The notes beneath the pieces were generated by a model. It ran no database searches and was not told where the DNA came from. It saw only the letters and a list, made by a program, of their open reading frames with translations. Shown here piece by piece: positions 1 through 10,603 of a stretch of DNA of 64,000 nt; position 1 is the stretch's first letter, and every line of letters starts with the position of its first letter. Origin of the DNA: Methylomonas albis (lineage in GTDB: Bacteria > Pseudomonadota > Gammaproteobacteria > Methylococcales > Methylomonadaceae); the NCBI RefSeq assembly GCF_014850955.1, contig NZ_JACXSS010000001.1, forward strand, positions 5,296,836 to 5,360,835, read 5' to 3'. The position numbers and the translations under genes are program-made.

Positions 1-2
1 TC

Positions 3-3000
3 AATACGGTCTATAACGAGGCTAATCTGCAAGTCAAGGTTTCCGGTAAGCGTAGCGACGGCAGTTTGGTCGACCTTACTGCCAAATCGAGCGGTACTAG
101 CTACAGCTCTAGTAATCTGAGTGTTGTCAGTTTTGGCGGCAAAGACGGCTTATTGTTTGCCGGCCAGTCCGGTACGGCGAATCTGACGGTGCGCAATAGC
201 GGTTTGGAGAAAACCGTTACCGTCACCATCGGCACTTTCAATCCCACCGCGTTGGCGTCAATTAGTATCCCCGGCTATGCCAATAATGTTGACGTCGCCG
301 GCGATTACGCCTACGTGGCGGCCGGCAGCAAGGGGCTGCAAATCGTCAACGTGTCCAATCGTTCCGCGCCCAGCATCGTCGGCAGTCTGGATACCGCCGG
401 TACCGCAATCGACGTGCGTGTCGTCGGCAATGTGGTTTATTTAGCGGACGGCGATCACGGTTTGCAGGTCATCGACGTCACCGATCCGACCGCTCCGAGC
501 CTTATTGCGTCTTACGAAACGGCCGGCATCGCCCAGGACGTCAAAATCGACAACCAGTTTGCCTACATTGCGGATGGCAATAACGGCCTGGAAATTGTTG
601 ACGTTCGTAAACCAAACCAACCTTTATTCGCCGGAGCCTTAAACGGTCTAGGCGAGGCAAAAGGGGTGGACGTGCAGGGTAATAGCGTAGTTGTTGTCGC
701 CGGCAGTTCATTGCACGTGATTGACATCACCGACAAGGCTAATCCGGTCAAAAAAGGAAGCCTTGGTATCGGGCCGGTACAGGACGTTACTTTAAAAGAC
801 GGCTACGCTTACGTTGCCGCCTATTCTTCGGGTTGGAAAGTGGTTGACATTCGTGATGCCACGAATCCGGTTGCTGTAGCTGGCAACGCCAATTTCGTTC
901 CCCGCGACATTGAATTGACTGACGGTTTCGCCTTTGCAGCGGAGCAGTTGTTTCCTAATGTGACCGCTTACGTCAACATTGAAGACCCCGAAAATGCGGT
1001 GTTCCAGGGTACCATCGACCTGTCGGGCCTCGGCGATTATGCCGGAACCGGTATTGCGTTGGATAGCAATTATGTTTATGTAACCGAGGAATCCTATGTA
1101 GTAAGTCAGGACTACGGCTCCAATGGTACGACGCGGTTGTTCATTGCTCAATACCGATTGACCGAAGACAAAGGTGGCGTTGCTCCCACCATAGAAATCA
1201 CCGAACCGCCGCAAGATACTGTTGTCGTCGAGGGCAAGAAAGTGACGATAACTGCAAACGCCGACGACGATATCGGTGTGAAATCGGTATCGTTCCTGGT
1301 CAACGGGCAAGTGGTTTATACCGATACCTCGCGGCCCTATCAGTATCCGGTCACCGTACCCTTCGGCACGGTCGGCAGTACGATTTCCATTACCGCCAGG
1401 GCGGCGGATTTTGGCGGAAACCAGGAAACCACGCCGGTTTTAACCTTGACCGTACAAGCCGATACCGACCGTGACGGTTTGAGTGACGAACAGGAAGCTA
1501 TTTTCGGATCGAACCCCGCGAATCCCGACACGGATGGCGATGGCATTAACGATGGCGACGAAGTCGATATGCATACGAGTCCGATCGATACCGACTCGGA
1601 TGACGACGGCATCGTTGACGGTGTCGAGTTGCAGAAAGGTACTGACCCTCTGAATCCTGATGTTACGCCGCCGACGGTGAGTTCAACATCTCCAGCCAAC
1701 GAAACGACAGACATTCCGGAAAATAACCCGATTATTGTTTCCTTTGGCGAAGCCCTGCAGGCCAAATCTATCAATACTGATTCGATTTCTGTTTATAAGG
1801 GCTTATTGGAAGGTGCAGCTAAAGTTGCCGGTCGAGTACGCTTGTCAAGTGACGGACTGCAATTGATTTTTACGCCTAGCGATATCCTTGATGATTACAC
1901 GGAATATAAAGTCGTCGTCGATGGTGTCAGGGATCGCGCCGGCAATCCTATCGCGACGGCTTATACCTTTCATTACAAAACCGGCAACACGGTTGATACA
2001 ACGCCGCCGACAGTTTTGGGGGTCGATCCGAATTCGAACAGCACCAATGTGCCGGTCAATGTCGTCATCGCAGTCCGCTTCAGCGAGCCGGTACATGCCG
2101 ACTCGGTTAATGACCAATCCGTAACCGTTTACGACGATGTAACCGGTCAACCGGTGCTTGGCGTAGTAACCCTGAGCGGGGATGGGCAGAGTGCGACTTT
2201 CGTGCCGAACCGGGCTTTGGCGGTTGGGCGTCAACACCATATATACATGACCAACGTCATCAAGGATTTGTTTGGTAATCCGTTGAGTTCGGGTTACTAC
2301 TATTTCACGACGTCCTTCGATAAAGACGCTACCGGACCGAAAATCACCGGTTACAGTGTGGATGCGGTTCAAAGCGGTGTACCGACGAATGCGGTACTGC
2401 AAGTGCAATTCGACGAGCCGGTGAGCGGTTTGAGCTTGGGCGGCGTGGAACTGCGTAAGAGTGGCGAAACGATTGCGACGACCCGCGAACTGAGCGGCGA
2501 CCGCAAAACCCTGTCTTTGAAACTGCAGCAACCGCTATTGGCCAACACCGCTTACAGCCTGCATGTCGAAGGCGTGGAAGACCTGAGCGGCAACGTGTTG
2601 GCGGCGCCGGGCGATCGTAGTTTTACGACGGGCGCGGGTGCGGACTTGCAGTCGACCAGTGTGTTGCAGTACAGCCCGGCCAATAACGCCACCGGTGTTG
2701 GCTTGAACGCCGGCATCGTGGTCTCGTTTGCCGAGCGGATCAACCCGCTGTCGATCAACGGCGACAGCATCCGGCTGTACGATACCGTCACCGGCCAATA
2801 CCCGGCGGTGACCAGCGCCATGAGCAGCGACGGCAAGACGCTGACGCTGACGCCGACGGCCGCCTTGGTGGCGAACCGCCAGTACTACGTCTACGTCTCG
2901 TACTATGACTATGTGTATGATCAGGGCGGTAACCGGATTAGCTATACCTCTTGGTATTTCAAAACCGGTACGGCCACCGATTTGGAAGCCCCACTGGTCA

Positions 3001-6000
3001 GCGGCAGCAACCTTGTCGACGGCGCCACCGGCATTGCCGTCAACAGCAAACTGCGTTTCGTACTTGACGAAGCCGTCAGCCCTTACAGTGTGGCAGGCAG
3101 TGTGCACCTGCGAGTCAACGGTGTCGATGTGGCCGGCACGGCCGTACTGGGTAGCGACAACCGTACCATTACCTTTACCCCAAGCAGCGCGTTGGCGGTT
3201 AATACCGAATACAGCGTAGTGCTGGACGGCCTCTATGATTACATCGGCAACAAATTGGCGCCGGTCACCAGTCACTTCACTACCGCCGCGACTGCTACCG
3301 CCGACACAGCGGGCGCCACGGTAACCATCACCCCGGCCAGCGGTGCGAGCGGTATCAGCGTTAACACGCCGATCAGCTTCACCTTTAGCGAAGCGATAGA
3401 CCCGACTACCTTGGACAGTGGCATTACGGTCAATGCCAGCGGCTATAGCGGCGAGTTGGCGGGCACTTTTGCCCGCAACGGCAATGTCGTGACCTTCAGT
3501 CCGCTGTCGCCATTACCCGGCAATACAACGATCTACGTTTACGTCAACGGCGTATTGGATCTAGCCGGCAACAGCAACAGCTACCGGTCTCAATCCTTTA
3601 CGACCGGTGTTGGCGGGGATACCACCGCGCCGCAACTGTTATCCATCACCCCGAACGACGGTGCGTTGGACGTCTATGGCAACAACCCGATCGTGTTGAG
3701 TTTCTCCGAGTCGCTGAACCAAAGCACGGTCAACAGCAACAGCGTGGGCCTGTTCGTCAACGGCAGCATTGTTCGGCCGTCGATCAGCTTCTCCGGCGAT
3801 AGCCGTACCGTGACGCTGAACTACAACCTGCCGGCCTCTAGTGTGGTGACGGTCTTGTTGACCAACGACATCAAAGACCTGAGTGGCAACCGCTTGGCCG
3901 ATACCGCGAAAGTTTTTGCGACAACAGCGACCAGCGATACCACGCGGCCCAGCATCGCCACGGCCTTGCCGGGCAATGGCGCCTACAACGTGCTGTCGAA
4001 AAACAAAGTCGTGCTGTACAGCAACGAACCGCTGAAAGGCAGCAGCCTGCAAAGTGCCTTGCACGTCTCGCAAAACGGCGTGTTGGTCAACGGCACGGTG
4101 CAACTGATCGGCGATGGCCGTACCCTGGTCTACACCCCGGCGCAACCTTGGGTGAAAGAAGCCTATATCGAAGTATTCCTGGACAGCACGGCGCAAGACC
4201 AGTCCGGCAATGCCTTGAACAGCTTCCATAGCCAATTCCGGATCGAGGAAGACCCGGCGCAGAAAGCACCGTATGTGGTGAACCTCAACTTCAATTACTA
4301 CTACTATTACAACAATTACAATCCTAACCTGCCGTTGAACCCGGTCATCGACCTGCAGTTTAACGAAGCGCTGGATCCGAGTACCGTTAACAGTTCGACC
4401 TTGGTGCTGCGTGATGGTTACTATGGTAATGAAGTGCCGGTAACGGTCAGCTTGTTGAAAGGCAGTCGCGTGGTCCGTTTACAGCCGACAGACCCATTGA
4501 CGGCCAACCAGTACTATTATGTTGGTATTCGTAGCGGTTTGAAGGATGCCGGCGGCACGACGACCGAGCAAGCCTCCGACTATAACTGGAGCTTTAGGAC
4601 CGGTGATGCTGAAGACGGCATTGCACCGAAGGTCACGGCCTTGAGTCCGGCCGATGCAGCGACCAATGTTGGCATCAACAACCGGATCTCGATCCGCTTC
4701 GATGAAGCGGTCAGCCCGATCAGCTTCCTGGGCGATGATGTCGATCTGCCGTTGGCACAAGTACCTAATAGTGATGCCCGTTACTACTCGTTGAGCTTTA
4801 GTGACAACAACCGGCAAGTGACGTATGTACCGCATGAACCCTGGCCGGCGGATAGCGATGTCACGGTCACGGTGGATCAAGCAGAAGACTATGCCGGCCA
4901 CTTGGTGACGCCATTGAGCCACACCTTCCATACTGCTAACGGTCCGGATACCACCGCACCGACCATAGAGGAATGGAGTTTTGTCTCTGGTGCCACCAAT
5001 GTACCGGTCAATGCCATCTTCGAGGTGCGCTTGAGCGAACAGGTCGATCCGGTGTCGGTCAACGACAGTAGTTTCTACCTCTACGACAACGTTAAGGGCC
5101 AAAAGGTGGCAGCCAGTCATAGCGTGGGCGCCGATGGCCGAACTCTGACGCTGGTGCCGGATCAGGCCTTGGCGGTGGGACGTAGTTATTACCTTTATGT
5201 TTACCCTGTTCAGGACATGAACGGTAATAACGTTTATGGCTATCGCAACTTCACCACGGCGCTGGCGGTCGACAATGCTGCGCCGCAAGTGAGTGGTTAC
5301 AGTATCGATGCCGATCAAATGGGTGTGCCGACCAACGTGCAGTTGCAAGTGCAATTCGACGAGCCGGTGAGCGGTTTGAGCTTGGGCGGCGTGGAACTGC
5401 GTAAGAGTGGCGAAACGATTGCGACGACCCGCGAACTGAGCGGCGACCGCAAAACCCTGTCTTTGAAACTGCAGCAACCGCTATTGGCCAACACCGCTTA
5501 CAGCCTGCATGTCGAAGGCGTGGAAGACCTGAGCGGCAACGTGTTGGCGGCGCCGGGCGATCGTAGTTTTACGACGGGCGCGGGTGCGGACTTGCAGTCG
5601 ACCAGTGTGTTGCAGTACAGCCCGGCCAATAACGCCACCGGTGTTGGCTTGAACGCCGGCATCGTGGTCTCGTTTGCCGAGCGGATCAACCCGCTGTCGA
5701 TCAACGGCGACAGCATCCGGCTGTACGATACCGTCACCGGCCAATACCCGGCGGTGACCAGCGCCATGAGCAGCGACGGCAAGACGCTGACGCTGACGCC
5801 GACGGCCGCCTTGGTGGCGAACCGCCAGTACTACGTCTACGTCTCGTACTATGACTATGTGTATGATCAGGGCGGTAACCGGATTAGCTATACCTCTTGG
5901 TATTTCAAAACCGGTACGGCCACCGATTTGGAAGCCCCACTGGTCAGCGGCAGCAACCTTGTCGACGGCGCCACCGGCATTGCCGTCAACAGCAAACTGC

Positions 6001-8870
6001 GTTTCGTACTTGACGAAGCCGTCAGCCCTTACAGTGTGGCAGGCAGTGTGCACCTGCGAGTCAACGGTGTCGATGTGGCCGGCACGGCCGTACTGGGTAG
6101 CGACAACCGTACCATTACCTTTACCCCAAGCAGCGCGTTGGCGGTTAATACCGAATACAGCGTAGTGCTGGACGGCCTCTATGATTACATCGGCAACAAA
6201 TTGGCGCCGGTCACCAGTCACTTCACTACCGCCGCGACTGCTACCGCCGACACAGCGGGCGCCACGGTAACCATCACCCCGGCCAGCGGTGCGAGCGGTA
6301 TCAGCGTTAACACGCCGATCAGCTTCACCTTTAGCGAAGCGATAGACCCGACTACCTTGGACAGTGGCATTACGGTCAATGCCAGCGGCTATAGCGGCGA
6401 GTTGGCGGGCACTTTTGCCCGCAACGGCAATGTCGTGACCTTCAGTCCGCTGTCGCCATTACCCGGCAATACAACGATCTACGTTTACGTCAACGGCGTA
6501 TTGGATCTAGCCGGCAACAGCAACAGCTACCGGTCTCAATCCTTTACGACCGGTGTTGGCGGGGATACCACCGCGCCGCAACTGTTATCCATCACCCCGA
6601 ACGACGGTGCGTTGGACGTCTATGGCAACAACCCGATCGTGTTGAGTTTCTCCGAGTCGCTGAACCAAAGCACGGTCAACAGCAACAGCGTGGGCCTGTT
6701 CGTCAACGGCAGCATTGTTCGGCCGTCGATCAGCTTCTCCGGCGATAGCCGTACCGTGACGCTGAACTACAACCTGCCGGCCTCTAGTGTGGTGACGGTC
6801 TTGTTGACCAACGACATCAAAGACCTGAGTGGCAACCGCTTGGCCGATACCGCGAAAGTTTTTGCGACAACAGCGACCAGCGATACCACGCGGCCCAGCA
6901 TCGCCACGGCCTTGCCGGGCAATGGCGCCTACAACGTGCTGTCGAAAAACAAAGTCGTGCTGTACAGCAACGAACCGCTGAAAGGCAGCAGCCTGCAAAG
7001 TGCCTTGCACGTCTCGCAAAACGGCGTGTTGGTCAACGGCACGGTGCAACTGATCGGCGATGGCCGTACCCTGGTCTACACCCCGGCGCAACCTTGGGTG
7101 AAAGAAGCCTATATCGAAGTATTCCTGGACAGCACGGCGCAAGACCAGTCCGGCAATGCCTTGAACAGCTTCCATAGCCAATTCCGGATCGAGGAAGACC
7201 CGGCGCAGAAAGCACCGTATGTGGTGAACCTCAACTTCAATTACTACTACTATTACAACAATTACAATCCTAACCTGCCGTTGAACCCGGTCATCGACCT
7301 GCAGTTTAACGAAGCGCTGGATCCGAGTACCGTTAACAGTTCGACCTTGGTGCTGCGTGATGGTTACTATGGTAATGAAGTGCCGGTAACGGTCAGCTTG
7401 TTGAAAGGCAGTCGCGTGGTCCGTTTACAGCCGACAGACCCATTGACGGCCAACCAGTACTATTATGTTGGTATTCGTAGCGGTTTGAAGGATGCCGGCG
7501 GCACGACGACCGAGCAAGCCTCCGACTATAACTGGAGCTTTAGGACCGGTGATGCTGAAGACGGCATTGCACCGAAGGTCACGGCCTTGAGTCCGGCCGA
7601 TGCAGCGACCAATGTTGGCATCAACAACCGGATCTCGATCCGCTTCGATGAAGCGGTCAGCCCGATCAGCTTCCTGGGCGATGATGTCGATCTGCCGTTG
7701 GCACAAGTACCTAATAGTGATGCCCGTTACTACTCGTTGAGCTTTAGTGACAACAACCGGCAAGTGACGTATGTACCGCATGAACCCTGGCCGGCGGATA
7801 GCGATGTCACGGTCACGGTGGATCAAGCAGAAGACTATGCCGGCCACTTGGTGACGCCATTGAGCCACACCTTCCATACTGCTAACGGTCCGGATACCAC
7901 CGCACCGACCATAGAGGAATGGAGTTTTGTCTCTGGTGCCACCAATGTACCGGTCAATGCCATCTTCAAGGTGCGCTTGAGCGAACAGGTCGATCCGGTG
8001 TCGGTCAACGACAGTAGTTTCTACCTCTACGACAACGTTACGGGTCAACATGTAGCAGCCAGTCGCAGCGTGGGCGCTGATGGTCGAACCTTGACGCTGG
8101 TGCCGGATCAAGCCTTGGCGGTGGGACGTAGTTATTACCTTTATGTTTACCCTGTTCAGGACATGAACGGTAATAACGTTTATGGCTATCGCAACTTCAC
8201 CACGGCGCTGGCGGTCGACAATGCTGCGCCGCAAGTGAGTGGTTACAGTATCGATGCCGATCAAACGGGTGTGCCGACCAACGTGCAGTTGCAAGTGCAA
8301 TTCGACGAGCCGGTGAGCGGTTTGAGCTTGGGCGGCGTGGAACTGCGTAAGAGTGGCGAAACGATTGCGACGACCCGCGAACTGAGCGGCGACCGCAAAA
8401 CCCTGTCTTTGAAACTGCAGCAACCGCTATTGGCCAACACCGCTTACAGCCTGCATGTCGAAGGCGTGGAAGACCTGAGCGGCAACGTGTTGGCGGCGCC
8501 GGGCGATCGTAGTTTTACGACGGGCGCGGGTGCGGACTTGCAGGGCAGCAGCCTGCAATCCTACAGTCCGGCGAATGGCGCGAGCGGTGTGGGCTTGAAC
8601 GCCAGCATGGTCTTAACGTTCGGGGACCGTCTCAATCCGCTGGCGGTGAACAACGATACGATTGCGTTATATGACACGGCGACGGGCCAGCGGCCGAGCG
8701 TGAGCTACAGCATCAGCGCGGACGGTAAAACCGTGACGCTGACGCCGAACGCGTTGCTGACGGCCAACCGGCAATATTACGTGTACATCTCGAACTGGGC
8801 AACCTTAACCGACCAGGCGGGGAACTCGATTAACTATACCAATTGGTACTTTACCGCCGGTGCTCAATAG
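3..8870 (+). CDS. giant secreted multi-domain Ig-like protein, 5' end outside the window
   Basis: The reading frame is open from the first bases, so the true start and any signal peptide lie upstream; the TTG at 66 is not the start. The visible part has four blocks. About 260-1180 holds LVIVD-type beta-propeller repeats (recurring GLQIVNV and VIDVTDP). About 1186-1455 is one Ig-like domain. About 1456-1665 is a calcium-binding thrombospondin type 3 stretch (DTDGDGINDGDE). From 1666 to the end there are about 22 SbsA-type Ig domains, each of roughly 100 residues and opening like DTTPPTV. Such proteins are large surface or secreted adhesins or matrix components. No LPXTG, PEP-CTERM or autotransporter end is visible; the C-terminus is simply NWYFTAGAQ. 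Nine of the Ig domains form a unit that is present twice in nearly identical DNA. The substrate or partner is unknown. Confidence 0.85.
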   Translation, partial: NTVYNEANLQVKVSGKRSDGSLVDLTAKSSGTSYSSSNLSVVSFGGKDGLLFAGQSGTANLTVRNSGLEKTVTVTIGTFNPTALASISIPGYANNVDVAGDYAYVAAGSKGLQIVNVSNRSAPSIVGSLDTAGTAIDVRVVGNVVYLADGDHGLQVIDVTDPTAPSLIASYETAGIAQDVKIDNQFAYIADGNNGLEIVDVRKPNQPLFAGALNGLGEAKGVDVQGNSVVVVAGSSLHVIDITDKANPVKKGSLGIGPVQDVTLKDGYAYVAAYSSGWKVVDIRDATNPVAVAGNANFVPRDIELTDGFAFAAEQLFPNVTAYVNIEDPENAVFQGTIDLSGLGDYAGTGIALDSNYVYVTEESYVVSQDYGSNGTTRLFIAQYRLTEDKGGVAPTIEITEPPQDTVVVEGKKVTITANADDDIGVKSVSFLVNGQVVYTDTSRPYQYPVTVPFGTVGSTISITARAADFGGNQETTPVLTLTVQADTDRDGLSDEQEAIFGSNPANPDTDGDGINDGDEVDMHTSPIDTDSDDDGIVDGVELQKGTDPLNPDVTPPTVSSTSPANETTDIPENNPIIVSFGEALQAKSINTDSISVYKGLLEGAAKVAGRVRLSSDGLQLIFTPSDILDDYTEYKVVVDGVRDRAGNPIATAYTFHYKTGNTVDTTPPTVLGVDPNSNSTNVPVNVVIAVRFSEPVHADSVNDQSVTVYDDVTGQPVLGVVTLSGDGQSATFVPNRALAVGRQHHIYMTNVIKDLFGNPLSSGYYYFTTSFDKDATGPKITGYSVDAVQSGVPTNAVLQVQFDEPVSGLSLGGVELRKSGETIATTRELSGDRKTLSLKLQQPLLANTAYSLHVEGVEDLSGNVLAAPGDRSFTTGAGADLQSTSVLQYSPANNATGVGLNAGIVVSFAERINPLSINGDSIRLYDTVTGQYPAVTSAMSSDGKTLTLTPTAALVANRQYYVYVSYYDYVYDQGGNRISYTSWYFKTGTATDLEAPLVSGSNLVDGATGIAVNSKLRFVLDEAVSPYSVAGSVHLRVNGVDVAGTAVLGSDNRTITFTPSSALAVNTEYSVVLDGLYDYIGNKLAPVTSHFTTAATATADTAGATVTITPASGASGISVNTPISFTFSEAIDPTTLDSGITVNASGYSGELAGTFARNGNVVTFSPLSPLPGNTTIYVYVNGVLDLAGNSNSYRSQSFTTGVGGDTTAPQLLSITPNDGALDVYGNNPIVLSFSESLNQSTVNSNSVGLFVNGSIVRPSISFSGDSRTVTLNYNLPASSVVTVLLTNDIKDLSGNRLADTAKVFATTATSDTTRPSIATALPGNGAYNVLSKNKVVLYSNEPLKGSSLQSALHVSQNGVLVNGTVQLIGDGRTLVYTPAQPWVKEAYIEVFLDSTAQDQSGNALNSFHSQFRIEEDPAQKAPYVVNLNFNYYYYYNNYNPNLPLNPVIDLQFNEALDPSTVNSSTLVLRDGYYGNEVPVTVSLLKGSRVVRLQPTDPLTANQYYYVGIRSGLKDAGGTTTEQASDYNWSFRTGDAEDGIAPKVTALSPADAATNVGINNRISIRFDEAVSPISFLGDDVDLPLAQVPNSDARYYSLSFSDNNRQVTYVPHEPWPADSDVTVTVDQAEDYAGHLVTPLSHTFHTANGPDTTAPTIEEWSFVSGATNVPVNAIFEVRLSEQVDPVSVNDSSFYLYDNVKGQKVAASHSVGADGRTLTLVPDQALAVGRSYYLYVYPVQDMNGNNVYGYRNFTTALAVDNAAPQVSGYSIDADQMGVPTNVQLQVQFDEPVSGLSLGGVELRKSGETIATTRELSGDRKTLSLKLQQPLLANTAYSLHVEGVEDLSGNVLAAPGDRSFTTGAGADLQSTSVLQYSPANNATGVGLNAGIVVSFAERINPLSINGDSIRLYDTVTGQYPAVTSAMSSDGKTLTLTPTAALVANRQYYVYVSYYDYVYDQGGNRISYTSWYFKTGTATDLEAPLVSGSNLVDGATGIAVNSKLRFVLDEAVSPYSVAGSVHLRVNGVDVAGTAVLGSDNRTITFTPSSALAVNTEYSVVLDGLYDYIGNKLAPVTSHFTTAATATADTAGATVTITPASGASGISVNTPISFTFSEAIDPTTLDSGITVNASGYSGELAGTFARNGNVVTFSPLSPLPGNTTIYVYVNGVLDLAGNSNSYRSQSFTTGVGGDTTAPQLLSITPNDGALDVYGNNPIVLSFSESLNQSTVNSNSVGLFVNGSIVRPSISFSGDSRTVTLNYNLPASSVVTVLLTNDIKDLSGNRLADTAKVFATTATSDTTRPSIATALPGNGAYNVLSKNKVVLYSNEPLKGSSLQSALHVSQNGVLVNGTVQLIGDGRTLVYTPAQPWVKEAYIEVFLDSTAQDQSGNALNSFHSQFRIEEDPAQKAPYVVNLNFNYYYYYNNYNPNLPLNPVIDLQFNEALDPSTVNSSTLVLRDGYYGNEVPVTVSLLKGSRVVRLQPTDPLTANQYYYVGIRSGLKDAGGTTTEQASDYNWSFRTGDAEDGIAPKVTALSPADAATNVGINNRISIRFDEAVSPISFLGDDVDLPLAQVPNSDARYYSLSFSDNNRQVTYVPHEPWPADSDVTVTVDQAEDYAGHLVTPLSHTFHTANGPDTTAPTIEEWSFVSGATNVPVNAIFKVRLSEQVDPVSVNDSSFYLYDNVTGQHVAASRSVGADGRTLTLVPDQALAVGRSYYLYVYPVQDMNGNNVYGYRNFTTALAVDNAAPQVSGYSIDADQTGVPTNVQLQVQFDEPVSGLSLGGVELRKSGETIATTRELSGDRKTLSLKLQQPLLANTAYSLHVEGVEDLSGNVLAAPGDRSFTTGAGADLQGSSLQSYSPANGASGVGLNASMVLTFGDRLNPLAVNNDTIALYDTATGQRPSVSYSISADGKTVTLTPNALLTANRQYYVYISNWATLTDQAGNSINYTNWYFTAGAQ
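2398..8543 (+). repeat. 2946-bp near-perfect tandem duplication, two full copies plus a 254-bp third start
   Basis: Copy 1 is 2398-5343, copy 2 is 5344-8289, and a third partial copy runs 8290-8543 before diverging. The period is 2946 bp, or 982 codons, so the frame is kept. Each unit carries nine Ig-like domains. Differences I found are few and clustered: GAG versus AAG at 5022/7968, about a dozen changes in 5095-5165 versus 8041-8111, and ATG versus ACG near 5318/8264. The near-identity of third positions means the duplication is recent or is maintained by gene conversion. A longer array collapsed in assembly cannot be excluded. Confidence 0.9.
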
Positions 8871-8919
8871 TATTCTTAATGTTTTTGATCGTCATGCAAT
8901 ATCAATTGGAGAAAATGAA

Positions 8920-9324
8920 GTGATTACTTCCAGGTTTCTTGCTCTCTTCCTTGGATTCGCGGTGCTGCAGCTTCAGGGGTGTTCTTCGGAAGAAAGTCAA
9001 TCGAAAATTAGCAGAAAGGATGCAGTCAGCAAACAAATTGTAAATTCCCCTAAAGATCCTTTGAATTCGGACACCGATACTTTACCCTCATCCGGCACAG
9101 TTCATCCAGATGCCGAACCACCATCCAGGAGCGAACTAAGGGTAATGTCGGAAGAGACTAAAGCTACCGAAGAGCAGGCCAAAAGAGTGATCGAGCGGTT
9201 CGATGAGAACTTGAATAATCGTGAACAGCGAAAAGTTGCAGAAACTGAATTTAAAAATATGCTGCCAGAATATAAAGCGAAAATGCTGCAACTTGGCAAG
9301 GCTCAGCTACAACACGAAAAATGA
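8920..9324 (+). CDS. small hypothetical lipoprotein
   Basis: A 134-residue protein of unknown function. I chose the GTG at 8920 because a GGAGAA ribosome-binding site lies 6 bases upstream and the first residues then form a normal lipoprotein signal: a short charged start, a hydrophobic run, and the lipobox LQGC near residue 20. An earlier GTG at 8860 would overlap the giant upstream gene and place extra polar residues before the signal. The mature part is short, charged and probably helical (many E, K, Q), with no domain I recognise. It lies 49 bp after the Ig-domain protein and could be its co-transcribed membrane partner, but that is inferred only from position. Confidence 0.65.
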   Translation: MITSRFLALFLGFAVLQLQGCSSEESQSKISRKDAVSKQIVNSPKDPLNSDTDTLPSSGTVHPDAEPPSRSELRVMSEETKATEEQAKRVIERFDENLNNREQRKVAETEFKNMLPEYKAKMLQLGKAQLQHEK

Positions 9325-9406
9325 TCTGAATCTGATATGAACAAGTTTTTGTTTATAAAGCCATGTGGCTATGTTGGTAATACGGGTTTTGGAGTTTGCT
9401 CGTTCA

Positions 9407-9450
9407 TCACTGAGTAACAGGGATTTTTACAGCCGATGAGCCGTTTAATT
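9407..9450 (+). repeat. 44-bp direct repeat, left copy, outside IS element
   Basis: This segment starts TCACTGAGTAACAGGG and recurs at 11186-11230 with one extra T. The two copies bracket the IS3-family element at 9466-11170 but are not adjacent to its ends: 15 bp separate each copy from the inverted repeats. It is too long for a normal IS3 target duplication. Confidence 0.85.
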
Positions 9451-9741
9451 CGGAAAATTTCAAGCTAGTTGTCGCCTCAATATAAAATTTTATGCGGCTA
9501 TTTTGTTGGGATTCACGACCTCCTGGGGCGAGTTGTTTTGGGTTTCGGCATGATCCGGATTTAAGTGCACGGTATGGACTCTGTTCCAGTTCCGGGTGTT
9601 TTGGCTCCAGCGCCGAGGGTTTTGGCGGCGGGCGTCTTCATAAAGCGCTTTGCGTTGATTCAACAGCGCCTCGTCCAATCCAGTATGGCGTTGGGCCGGG
9701 GTCACGAAACCAATAGCACTATGTCGATGCTCGTGGTTATA

Positions 9742-9759
9742 TCCTGAAGGTCATAAATA
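9742..9759. repeat. 18-bp insert in transposase orfB (different sequence class)
   Basis: TCCTGAAGGTCATAAATA interrupts the codons for VHWY|NHEHRH of the IS3 transposase. Without it the conserved motif is restored in frame. The insert has a small dyad (CCT-GA-AGG) and its last three bases ATA repeat the bases just before it, so a 3-bp target duplication is possible. It does not match the 16-19 bp family at 9954, 10642, 28004 and 35097. Confidence 0.7.
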
Positions 9760-9953
9760 CCAATGCACTAAATCGGCCACCCATTCACGAGCGACGCTCA
9801 GATCGGCCAACGGTTTCAACGGGTATGGCGGCCGATATTTCAAGGTTTTGAACAGCGATTCCGAAAACGGATTGTCGTTACTCACTGCCGGATGACTCAG
9901 CGAGGGCATGACGCCGAGCTGTTGCAGTGTGGCCAGTATGGTGGCACCTTTCA

Positions 9954-9970
9954 CTTGTGCCCTGTGGGTA
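9954..9970 (-). repeat. very small mobile-type insert, copy 1 (17 bp)
   Basis: CTTGTGCCCTGTGGGTA on the plus strand (TACCCACAGGGCACAAG on the coding minus strand) sits between the codons for HSDNGSH and MKGAT of the IS3 transposase. Removing exactly 17 bp restores the conserved reading frame. The identical 17-mer is at 35097-35113, and close relatives are at 10642-10660 and 28004-28019. Confidence 0.85.
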
Positions 9971-10603
9971 TGTGGCTACCGTTATCGGAATGCAGGATGA
10001 CTTGCCCAGGTTGTAGACCTTCGCGCCCAACAATATCCCGCAACAGCTCGCTGGCGTAGTGGCTGCTTTCTTCTGCAAACACCTGCCTGCCGACGATCTG
10101 GCGACTGAAAATATCGAGGAACAGGTAGAGATAGTAGAACTGGCCTTTGATGGCGGTCGGCAGATAGGTAATGTCCCAACTGTAAAGTTGTTTCGGTGCC
10201 GTCGCACTTAAGGCTTTGGGCTTGGTGCGAGGCTGGCTAGGGCGTTCACTGCGGCGGTGTTTCAGTTGCCGGGCGACTTTTAGAATGCGATAGATCATCG
10301 ATTCAGAGCCCAGATAAATGCCCTGATCTGCCAGGCGCGGAACAATCTGGCTGGGTGGGCAATCCGCAAATTCAACGGAATTGACCACGGTCAAAATGTG
10401 GGTGCGCTCGGCCTCGGTCAACGCCTGCGGTGGCGTGTATTGCCGCAGCGGTCGCCGGTCTTCGCCCAGGGCTTTACCGGCTTGCCAGCGCTGCAAGGTG
10501 CGCGAACTTAAGCCCAACACCGCACAGGCTTGGTCTTGGCGGGCACCGGCCATGGTCGCTTCGGCGACGGATTCAATCAGGTGTTGGCGCGGCTGAAGGG
10601 ATG

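Noticed and set aside
1845..8423. Long minus-strand open frames opposite the giant Ig protein
   Set aside because: They repeat with the tandem duplication, have no recognisable domains, and mirror the GC-rich third-position pattern of the real gene.
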